DNA of 64,000 bases from Pseudoips prasinana (Eukaryota; Arthropoda; Insecta; Lepidoptera; Nolidae), in contig OX621242.1 of NCBI GenBank assembly GCA_951640165.1, forward strand, positions 12,765,501 through 12,829,500, read 5' to 3'. Position numbers and translations under genes: made by a program. The notes below the pieces were generated by a model. That model worked only from the letters and a program-made list of their open reading frames with translations. It was not told the origin of the DNA and did no database searches. This document shows, piece after piece, positions 47,301 to 59,300 of this stretch (position 1 is its first letter; the number at the start of each line of letters is the position of its first letter).

Positions 47301-50300
47301 CAAGGCTCTCGAAATTCTGACTTCTTACTTGGGCAATAGAATTCAGAAGGTCGAAATAAACGGTAAAATATCTCCGGGATCTCCAGTGGTAATGGGCGTC
47401 CCACAGGGGTCAATTCTTGGCCCATTTTTGTTTTTAATTTATATAAATGACTTACCTTACTATGTAAGGGATAAGCATGAGATTGTGTTGTTTGCAGATG
47501 ATACTTCCCTGACGTTCAAAATAAACCGACAATTAAGCAATTTTGACGATGTTAATGATGCAATCTCTAAAGTTGTTCATTGGTTTAATGCCAATAATCT
47601 TGTGCTTAATGATAAGAAAACTAAAGTCATTAAATTCACTACACCGAATGTGAAACAGGCGACAACCAATGTACAACTTAATGGAGCTAGGTTGGACCCT
47701 GTTGAATCAACTGTGTTCTTGGGTATCACTATTGACTCAAAGCTAAAATGGAGCCCACAAATAGAAAAACTGTCCGGCAAATTAAGTTCTGCAGCATATG
47801 CAGTGAAAACTATTAGACGGCTGACTGATGTTGACACAGCTAGAATGGTTTATTTCAGTTACTTTCATAGTGTGATGTCCTATGGAATTCTTCTCTGGGG
47901 TAGCTCTGCTGACATTAACACCATATTTATATTGCAAAAAAGAGCTGTAAGAGCTATCTATAATCTTGGCCCGAGAGTATCTCTAAGAGAAAAGTTCAAA
48001 GAGGTCAACATTCTAACTGTACCATCTCAGTATATATATGAAAACTTACTATATGTGCATAAAAATATCGATTCCTTCTGTAAAAGGAGCGATACACATA
48101 ATGTAAATACTAGATATAAGAATAATCTCATATTGCATACTACCCGTCTCCACAAAATAAGTAACTCTTTTATGGGGCAATGTATAAGATTCTATAACAA
48201 ACTTCCCAATGATATTAGAGAATTGTCTATGAATAAGTTTAAAAGAATTATTAAAGCCAAATTGTGTAGCATATTACAAAATTTCTGATTATTTAAGTGA
48301 TAAAAGTGCTTGGGATTGAGTTGTTCTGAGTCAACACACATGATTGTAATTAATCTTAAGTATATTTTATTTTAAAAAAGGATTCCTACTGAGTTTTCTG
48401 GCAGTGTTTCTCAGTAGCTGCCACGTCATGCACTGCACGGTAGGGTAAAAAAAATATGACGATTCCACATAAATGTAAAAATTTTACGGAATAAAGTACC
48501 TTTGACTTTGACTTTGACTTATGTACTGCATTGTGAACTTGACAAGTACAAGTGTATGTTAATACCCAAGTGCTGAATAAATTTCATTATTTCATTTCAT
48601 TATTTCCTCCTTTGCAGAGCCTTTTAATGAAGCTAACGAAGTTATTAATTAATAAGTATTAAAAAACAATGTAACATAAAGAACGTGCTGTACTAATATG
48701 TCATCCCTTCTAGTGGAGATAGAGGTTCCATACTATCAGTTATTTTGCCTTTGAGGGACAGAGCATCCCCACTTTATCACTGCTAAGAACGCTTATAACG
48801 CTTATACCTAAAAACTTAATCAGCTGATTTCCAATATTTTTGGGCTTTCTGTATTATTTTTATCCCTATTGCTTATTAAGTTTTCATTCTTTAATACGTT
48901 CAGTGATCTTCTTTATTGACGAATAGTTATGCCTATAGTTATTACTACAACATTTGACACATATTTTCTTTATTAAAAATATTTTTTTAATTATAAGAAC
49001 GAATATTTCCGGTTATAAAACTGGACTAGACTAGGCTTAAAATAAAATAAATTTGCTGAGAGTCTTAAGCACACGCTCCCTAGGTGTTGTTTTATTATTA
49101 GGAAGGATTTTATTTATTTTCCTTTCGCCTATTCCTTCTGATCAAAAGGACTTCTTAGAAATCTTGTGCTTAAGACTCCGCAAAAATATGGTACAAGTCT
49201 TCTAATACTTCGCATTCGGTGCATTTGGGTGAATGATATTTGTACTAAATACTTTCTGCGAGCTATCTATTATATTCAGACCACATATTGGTATAAATAC
49301 CACCACATAATGAACTAAAGTTTTATTTTAATATTTTAGACCAAAACAAGCTCGACGAAACATTCGTCGAGAAGTTGGTGACCCAAATAATCAAGAATGT
49401 GCAGTTAAAAATCACTGACATCCACATAAGATATGAAGATAGTGTCACAAATCCCAAGGCTCCTTTTTCGTTCGGTATCACTCTTCACAATCTGTCCGTC
49501 CATACAACTGATGAGAACTGGAAACAAACTGTTATTCAAGAAGCCGTCACTAAGATTTTCAAGGTAATTGTCGAAATTATGTATATTATTAATTTTCACG
49601 AAGAATAATTTTAGTATTACAAATATATCGAAAACGCAGAGCTATCAGTCACTGAACCATGACTCAAGGAATTTACGTTTTTAAGTGTGTATGAAAATCA
49701 TTATAATCAAACGAATTTCCTTCCGTAAAATAATGAATTTAAAACTAATTGATCTTGAGTTTTCACCTAAGCAACTAGGACTAAAAAGTTTAAATTGTCA
49801 AGCTTAAATAAAAAAAATTAGACGTACGGTACTTTGGATTTCGTTGTGGAATACTGCTGTAACAAATGTTCCAGTTTCGGAAAAGTAAAGTGTTATTTAC
49901 TTAAGTTGAAGGCTCTCCCTTTTGCAAAGGTCGAAACAATTATAGCGGTGCGCCCAATTTCGTAGTAACGTAATGGTTTTACTGAGACTCTTTTATGGTA
50001 ATTTCATTTCGCATTTAGCTTCTCAAAGGCCTTCGTAATAAAAAATATGAAACTGGAAATTGTTTTATAGTACGGTCAGTTACAGCTTCACAAGGACCAA
50101 TATATTACGCGGAACGTATTCTAGACTCAATAGTTAAACTAGTACACTATTAGCACTTCGCTAGCTAAAGGGCTAAGCTATAATCGCCTTCTATGGTCTT
50201 TAGTGGGACTTATTATCAACGAATGGTTTCTCAATGTAATTAAATCAGGTCTAGACTACTCTTTGTTTACTACTACTGGATTACTGTTGTCTACTACTTT

Positions 50301-53300
50301 ATTTCACTGTAATTTACACTGTTGAACTTTGATGGCTTTTTTATGGCTATCGAACAGACCTGTGAGGGTATAGGCGAAACTATATCAATTATTACATCCT
50401 ACCATCGGAAGTTCTAGGCATTTTTTTCTAACGGTCCTAATACTGAAGAAAATTTCCAACATAATATTAATTAATTGTATTTTACAGATTTTAAACTTAG
50501 AAGGCTTGGCAATATATTGGAATCCCGCAACTGAATTGTATGCTAAGACAAGTTCAGAAGATATTAAAAAAAGGTTACAAAATGAAATAGCTACAAAGTC
50601 TGCTAAGCCACAGTCTTATAGATATGGTAAGAAAACCCATCGAAACTTCAGTGATTATATAACCAATATTCGAAACAGGCTAACTTTTTTATAGGCGAAG
50701 AATTGCACACTTTAATAACATGAATATTTGTTGTTATCTTCAAATTACGCAAAGTGCTTTCCCATAACCGGTTGCACTTCGGCCTTGGCCGCAATGTGAT
50801 AATAATATGTTGTTATTTGAACTTTCACACATTCTATCCATACTTTACAATATTTTGTTCAATCCCGCTAGCCCCCACTACCTTAAGGAACGATTTGAAT
50901 TCCTACGTGATTCACATTTGAGGTAGGTCTTTGAGATCATCAGAAAATTTGAAACTTACAATGCCGGTGCACTATACAGACTTCCTAGATAAGTCTTTTA
51001 CTGTACAAGCAACTCGACTGTGGAATGCACTACCAGTGCCAATACGACGTGCTCAAAATATAACATCGTTTAAAAATATGGTGAAAAACCACTACTTACG
51101 TTAATATTTAGATTAGTCCTGCTACTTGACAATTTATTTAATTTCCGTTTTTATTTTTAATATAAATTTATTTATAGAATTATGTAATATTTATTAGTTT
51201 ATTATATTTGTTTATGTATGAATATGAATGTATGTAAGTATATTAATCTATGTAGTATATTCATTATTAGGTTAGGACACTACACTCAGAACTGACGACG
51301 GTACACTATCAGCTGCCTGTCATTTTCAATTATGCTAGTCCATCCTACGGTTGTCTGGAAGAAATCGCTATTATGCGATAAGACCGCCAATTGTACATTA
51401 TTTAAATATTAAGTTTTTTTTTTGTAAAATGTTTTTTATAGTTTGTGCAATAAAGTGTATCTATCTAACTTTTATTTTCCTTTTTAGCTCTGGGTCCTAT
51501 AAATGCAACGGCAAAATTAAAGCTGAATCCCAAACCGGAAGGAGATACGCCAAAGTTTAGTCTACCAAAAGTAATACTTAGTTTACATATGGAACAGCTA
51601 TCGGTCAGTCTCACTAAGACTCAATATCAGGATATGATGCTCTTAGCAGATTCTATGGACAGGATGAATAAGCAAGCACCTTACAGGTAACTATTTAACT
51701 AAAGTGCTGTCGCTGTACATCAACCTTACCTGTTATCTCCTATATCTGTACCTTCTGCGTAAATGTATTGCGTCACGCTCACACAAATGCAAGTGAGCGC
51801 CGTGTTAAGGGTTTGCAAACCTTTTTTATGCAATTTTTGTCTCCTTCGAATAATCATATAAACTCGCCCTTAACACAAAAATGGCCACGACCACTGTCAG
51901 TAGGTAAAGAGTACATTCGAGGTATACTATAAGCATGCATGCATGCCACGATATTTAACACCAGTTTGTGCCCGCGACTACGTCTGCATTGACTTAAGAA
52001 TCCCATAGGAACATAACAATAATCCGTGGCAAAAATAATTCTATCAATAACAGAAAATATACTATCTGTGTGCCAAATTTCAACCAATTCCATTTAAGCA
52101 TTTTTGCGTGAAAAAGTAAATAACAAACATCCAAAGATACAGACTATACTATCTGTGTGCCAAATTTCAACCAATTACATTTAAGCATTTTTGCGTGAAA
52201 GATTAAATAACAAACATCCAAAGATACAGACTATCGAGTTAATTATATTATGGTAGTTATTCGCTTCTGTATAAATTGCTAGCATAAACAATTGTCGACC
52301 CATTTTGTTATAAATTATCCGTAATAGGTCGAGGTACGCAAAATTTCGGCTGTACCATATTAAAGTTTTATTGCATTAGTTTGTACCATCCACGTAGTAT
52401 CTGCTTTACTCAGTGTAGATGTAATAATTGATGTTAATTTTCTGACCTGTGAATCAATGTTGTATTGTATGAGACTTACTAGGTCAAGATACAGTGGTTT
52501 AAATTCATTAAAGATCTTTGAATAAATATGTACTGAACAGAAAGCTTGTTTGTTTAGTTAATGCATGTTTACTTCAATAATGGCTTCTAGAAGTACAATT
52601 ATGATGTTCTTTAATTTATTATTATGTATTATATCTTTATTAATTATTATAGAATTTGATTATTAGAGTTACAAGTATTAAATTCATAGACTTTTATTGC
52701 TAACTAAATGTTTAAAAGTCTAAACATACACATATGCTAAAATATAATGCTCAAATTCAATTAAATAAATAAATAAAATGTATATTTCTTTCTGTCAGAC
52801 TTTTAAACTATTGTGTCTTTTTTTTATAAAAATGACAAAAATATAAATGTGGACAACGGTTCTGAGTCTCCTCTTAAAATATTTAAGGTTTTGCATCAGT
52901 TATAGTTATTTAGCTGGATTTTTCTAAGGCCTGGGTGAACATGGAGTTTACATCCCTATATGAATAGTGATTTAAAATACAGCTAATCTTTGAAGATGAA
53001 ATATTATTTTGTTCCTCGACAGTCAATCAGAGTAATATGTTTGTTTTGTCAAGCTATTAATATAAAACAATTTGCACGCTAAAAACCCTATGCAATAACT
53101 GTATTGTTAAAATCTAGTATAGACTAATCTAGTATAGAGATGTATAACTAATTAGTAAAATATCATTATAACTTATTTATATGGGACTCAGGAATAGTGT
53201 GATCGGAACTCGGACTATTAGTACAGCATCATCTTTCCCTTAGCGATTTTTTTAGGTACATCTTACCACCATACTATAGTGGATGCCTCTCCTATACCAC

Positions 53301-56300
53301 ATTTATTGACATTTTGTTCCATAGAAAATACCGCCCAGACGTCACTACCTATAAGCGCAATTACAAAATATGGTGGCACTACGCTTACAAATGCATTCTA
53401 GAGGAGGAAGTGCGGAGACGACGCAGGAATTGGGATTGGACGCACATGCTTTCACACAGAAAACTGTGCAAAGATTACGCGAACGTGTATCAGTGCCAAT
53501 TACTCGCCAAAGGGAAACTCTCGGGAGATCAGCAAACACTTATCTGTGAGGCGGAGAAGAAGCTGGACTTGTTAAATCTTGTTGTTATAAGGCAAAGGAT
53601 AGAGATGGAGGTATGTAATGTTTGCTCTGTGGGGGACGTGATCTACGGGTACGGCTGATGTAGATGATTTAAAAGACTGGAATCTGGAGAACTGTTGTTT
53701 TATTGCTATAATAGATTTAGTCTAAATAACGGAATGATTATGAATTAACGCTTACGGTTTGCTGTCTGACAATGCACTGAGGTCGCGGTACGAGGCGCGA
53801 TTTAAGTTGTTGCTTAATTTGCTGGATTACCCATGGAGCTATTACAAAGAGGAGACGTTGTAATTCGATTTTTCTATGAAACAACGCGTGACATTTTGCG
53901 GGGGGGAGAGGGTGTTAGATCCCGCCTACTTCTTTGTTTACATCTACCGGTCAATAGGTAAACTAATCGCATGTTTTGTCGACTATCATTAGTAGTAATG
54001 TAACTTTCTTACACTAGATGTCACACAGTGCAGGATGCAACAGGGCCGGACTCATAACTTCGTTCCAGGGAGTACTGTTTTTTTTTTACTTTTGCGAACC
54101 ATAATGATATCCTTTTTTTATTGACAGTGATATTATTATAAAATAAATGTTAGAATAAAAAGGTCATGAATGACTATTGAAGATTATAGGATTTTTAATG
54201 ACTTATTTTACAAAAATAGCGGCTGAGTCGGACTCGCCCATCAAGAGTTCCGACCTGCAAGTATTTGAGTTTATTGAATGAAAGATAAATTGCGGTTTAA
54301 GATTCATGACGTATAAAAAAACCTACCTACTTACTCGTTCCAACCAATTTTCGGTGGAAGTTGGCATGGAATTGTATATCATATATTTTTTTTAGTTTTA
54401 TAATTCTCTTATTTTAGTAGTTAATAGGGGCGGGGAACAAATTTTACCGCTTTGGAAGTGTCTCTCGCGCCACCTATCCACCCCACAATGGGTATGGTAT
54501 GGGTTTGATGAAAAATAAAATATTGAATTTCAGTTCTGAGTATGGGTAACCCCCAAAATTTATTCGTGTTTTTCTATTTTTGTGTGAAAATCTTAATACG
54601 GTTCACAGAATACACCGACTTACCAAGTTTCAACAGTATAGTTGTTATAGTTTCGGAAAAGTGGCTGTGATATACGGACGGAAACGTTCACTAAAAACAG
54701 CGGTTCCCAAATTCCAGGTAATCATAAAGTATTACAATAGTTGGTGTTAGATGTAAGGTTTTAATAAAACTTCATAATTTACAAAAAGTAAACAAGAGAC
54801 TGACCAAGAAAAATGTTTCCTTAAAAATATAATTAATTTACTTCAAAAGAAACAATCGATTGATAATTCAATGTTTTCCGATTTGACTAAAAATTTGAGG
54901 TTGCAGAATTGTTTAATGGAATGTACATTAAAACTAAAAACAGTTGTACGAGGGCCTTCAAAAAACATTCTCCGGGTACTAGAAAATTTACCTTAACTCT
55001 GCATTTTTACTCGCCATCTGCTTATAAATATGTACGTGAAATGTTTAATAGATCCTCACCTCCATACATTATATGAATGAATTCGAAGTGTAAATGCGGA
55101 ACCAGGGTTTTGTACCGAAACTTTAAATAGGCTCGAGGAAATAGTAAAATCTAGTGATAAAAGGTCTATTGGGAGGCAAAAGATATGGACAGGTAAAAGC
55201 TATGAGGGCCTAGTAGATATGGATTTAGGTAGCGCTGATAGAAGCCAAATGGCTACCCAAGCTTATGTTTTTCAGTTAGTTGCAATCAAGATTCCTGGAA
55301 ACTACCATTAGCTTATTTTTTATTGACAGTATTGAAGCAGATTCACATAAAAATTAGAAAAATGCAATCAAATCGGTGTACAAATTCGTTCTGTGACATT
55401 TGATGACTGTAAAAGCAACATTGCAACAATGAAAACACGGGGTTGAGAGTTGGATGATATAAAAAACTTAAACACTAATTGAAACACCCAAAGTGCTGAT
55501 TATAATGTAGTTGTATTTTTAGACGCGTGTCATATGTTAAAACTGATGCGGAACACCTTTGAATCTAAGAGAGTAATTTAAACTATTGGTGCAAAATCAA
55601 TGCAATGGCAATATTTATCGGAATTTTAAAATTTCACTAAATAAACTAGGTAGGCTTGAAGTACTTATTTTAAATTAAGTAAACAACGAGGATACTAATG
55701 AAGGGAAGTTGGTACTTTAATTAAATTACTGTACATAGAATATTTAATATAAAGGAGATTGTATTTTTTTTGTGCAGTGCATTCCATGTTTAAGTACTTT
55801 CTATTTATGATACAGCTGCGGGACATTAGGTAAAATAACTGGATCCTAATTACGGCCCTGTTTTTGTTATGTTCATATTTGTTCGATAGATGGCGGTTTT
55901 TTTTTTAAATTATATTAAAAGCTACATAAATGTATTTTGGCCATTAAAGGGGTTTTAGGAATGAATGTAAAACAAATTTCAGTACATATGATTATTAGAT
56001 TATGATAGTACTGAGCTCTGCGTACCTAAATATTTTTTATTCCCATGACCCCAAGTATCGCCATCTATGGTCGTGTAGAATTATGTTTCGAAACGCCGAC
56101 GTTAAGGGAATTTTCTAGAACTATTTTGATAAAAAATCGAATAAAATTACTTACAAATGAAATTTGATGCCATCCATAGCATTAGTACGTCTGGCCGAGT
56201 AGTTTTTACAAGATAAAACACAACACTTCCTTATTTTTATCTTCTAGCGCAAATATAGCTGTAAATTGTGAACGTGACGTAGATGTGCACAGGACGAACG

Positions 56301-59300
56301 CCAACAATACATTGACTTAGGCCACGCCTACATGATGACGTTTGGACTCAGTTGAAAATCACAGTTCTCAGTTGCTTAGGCCGTCTCCTCTTTGTAATAG
56401 CTCCATGGGATTACCACTTCGGTGTTCGGTCGTATTGACTCGAACACTCTCTCACCTTTTTTCCATTGTCCAATGTTCGTAATAGTTCCGGTATATATTT
56501 TGGAAAATTAAAATACTGAATACTTTATATATCTACGAAATTTATCCCTAAGAACGCCCATCTGGCTTTGTTCGTAGATAGGAACATATTACTTCGGCAA
56601 CTGTCCTTAGGCGATCCACTGATGTCCCAGATTTCTGTGGATGGCATCCCTTACGAGAGGACAACCAAACACTTAGGTCTGCTTCGTGACCAAAAGTGAA
56701 ACTTCACTGGCTGCATGTGCACCGTCAAATGTTGTCACCCGTAAGCATCATCGCCCCCCAAGAACATCACAGGCGATCCTGTTAAGAAGCCTAACACAGC
56801 CCATTATTAACTATACACGTCAGTCATGCTATAAAAAAGAGCCTTTATTATCATAATGTATATCGTAGGTTGAACGACTGGGCAAGCTGGAGGAGGAAGC
56901 GAGGAAGACTCGAGGCTGGTTCAGTGGTTGGTGGTATGGAGGTGGCTCCAAAGATGACGAGATGGCTGAAGGCACTGCTATCAGTAAGTTTCTACTTTTC
57001 TATAACACGTGTTGATTATGTTGATATTGTTATAGCATTATGAGATGAGATCCGGACACAAGCTATTTTTGTTAAGTTTCGTCAGTTTAAATTCTACCTT
57101 ATATCGACAGACAACTTTTTGTTGAACTAAAAAGACGAATTTAACTTAACAGCAATGCAAGCTTACCTTCAAGACTATAACTACAACTACTAATAAGTAA
57201 TGAAGTGAAACTAATTTACCAAATTCGTTGTCAATCTCTGTTTTGTTTTAATTTTTTTTATAATGGTTTTGGGATTAGTTACATTCGTCGCCTTGCTAGT
57301 TCCACGGGTGAGATCACTTGCGGAATTAGCAAGGCGACGAATACTTGTTTTATGTCTCTTCTCTTCTCGTTCGGCCAATGTCATCACAGAAAAACTGGTG
57401 GCTACGAACATGGGTATTGGTCGAACGCCGTACTGAGACATGAATCTTCTTCAAGCTACGCTGATGGCAAACGAAGATTTTGTCAAAGATTTTGGTTAAA
57501 ATGCCTAAGATATATTTTTTTAAGACATCTAATTACCACACAACTTTAGTTTCGGTATCATGTACTTACGGGTGTTTCTTCTTTTCAGTGAAACAATTCG
57601 AGAAAGCGATGACGCCCGAGGAGAAATCCAAGTTGTTCCGTGCCATAGACTACCAAGAGAACACTGCGCCATTGCATTTACCCACCGAATATGTGGCCAT
57701 AGAGAGTTATTTTCAATTGGACAGACTGCAGCTGTGTGTGTTAGATGACGTAGAAGTACTAAAGGCGTGTGTCGACCATGTAGAGGTCGATATGAAACAG
57801 CGGCCTAGTGCCAATGCTTTAAGGTAAGTCCGCGGGCATCATCCGGGTAAAAGTGGCGAAGTGTGAGCTTCGACACTGTTACACTTTATATGATAAACAT
57901 TATTGTACAAATATATCAGATTAATATAGAAAGGCATGATAATAATCAAAACGAAATTTTTAAAAACTATCTAAAATAATATTGTAAACTAGCTGGGCCC
58001 CGCGGTATCACCCGCGAAAATTTTTATAAATTACCACAGCTCCTCCCCCGTAGGTGATAGCGTGATAATATGTAGCCTATATGTTGACCCGACCTATTAG
58101 TAATATTCATGCAAAATTTGAAGTAAATCCATGCAGTACTTTTTGAGTTTAGCCCGGACATACATAGAGACAAACAGACAAAAATTCTAAAAATTATATT
58201 TTTGGCTTCGACATCGATTGTATATCACGCCCCAAGTATCCTTTTAAAAAAATATTCAATGTGCAGTTTTGACTTTCCTACGATTTTATTATATGTATTG
58301 TAAATACACCTACTTAATTAAGCTAACGATATCACAGGTTTATGATCTTTTTTTTTATTTTATTTTTTACATATAATTTAAATATAATTGTATAAATTTA
58401 AGTGCGGGTGGGAATCGAATCCACGACCACGGGGTATCCGGCCCCATGTGCGTTAACCGCTCCGCCAGTTTATAATAATTTGTAGCCTATGTGTTATTCG
58501 GATACATAAACTATATTACTACAAACTGAAAGAGTAACAAATACATTCATTCTCACTACCTCTAGCAATTATAATATAAGTAGGATAACAAGTTGCTGTG
58601 TGGTGACGGCCTAAGAATATCACCACCCCCTCTCATCCCGTGGGGGGACGTAAAAGTCGTCCCGAGGGAATATTTACCAGAGAACGGGCAGCAGCGTTCT
58701 CCTGAGTACCATGTCCACCTTACTGCGATCGCCAACCCGTCTGCCAAGCGTGGCGATTATGGCAAATCCCCTCAAATGATGGACACAACCAAACCGCGGC
58801 CCCCAGTCCCCGGCAGCCCTGCTATTCCCAGCCGTGGTAACAGGCGTGGTTACGGCAGGGCAGGGGGTGCTAAGAATCCCCGGCAGATTCCGCGTTACCA
58901 ACACCGACGACCTCTGGCCCTGGCAACATATAACACACGTACACTGCGGTCCGACGAGAAGATAACCGAACTGGAGGAAGAATTGAGCAGGTTACATTGG
59001 GATATTGTAGGATTATCTGAAGTCCGAAGAGAGGGGGAGGACTCGATAATACTGAAATCCGGAAACCTGCTCTATTACCGGGAGGGTGACCAAATATCCC
59101 AAGGTGGTGTCGGGTTCATAGTCCACAAGTCCCTCGTGAACAACCTAGTGAAAATCGAGAGTGTGTCGACGAGGGTTGCGTACCTTATACTCAGAATCAC
59201 CAAGCGGTATTCGTTGAAGGTTATACAGGTATACGCACCCACTTCGACACACTCCGACGATGAGGTCGAGGTTATGTATGAGGACATATCCAGAGCCATA

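Larger units (their letters stand above)
45104..48519 (+). mobile_element. CR1/Jockey-group LINE, nearly complete but frameshifted
   Basis: Holds the endonuclease frame (45467-46285), the polymerase frame (46231-48288) and a 230-bp 3' UTR with AATAAAGTACC and a (CTTTGA)n tail at about 48498-48519. The upstream frame 45104-45340 may be part of the N-terminal region. The 5' border is uncertain and no target duplication was found. Confidence 0.8.
41886..49339 (+). other. VPS13 intron 3 (7.5 kb): contents
   Basis: Holds a perfect hairpin (42102-42159), a 40-bp tandem duplication (43336-43415), a GC-rich block (44310-44900), a frameshifted LINE (about 45104-48519) and a small MITE (49053-49182). 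Nothing recognised in 42165-43330, 43420-44300 and 48600-49050. Confidence 0.6.
53832..56407. mobile_element. P-element-type DNA transposon, decayed
   Basis: 2576 bp. Terminal inverted repeats of 26 bp, perfect, at 53832-53857 (CATGGAGCTATTACAAAGAG...) and 56382-56407. The flanks carry GGATTACC at 53824-53831 and 56408-56415, a perfect 8-bp target duplication. P elements also begin CATG and duplicate 8 bp. The interior holds transposase remnants (54700-55680). It fills most of VPS13 intron 7. Confidence 0.88.

Noticed and set aside
58400..58470. tRNA gene on the - strand
   Set aside because: Good internal promoter boxes but no acceptor-stem pairing; treated as a SINE head.
58562..58904. Antisense frames over the RTE
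   Set aside because: Shadows of the GC-richer RTE coding strand; the same holds for - strand frames across 59000-61840 and 46425-47837.
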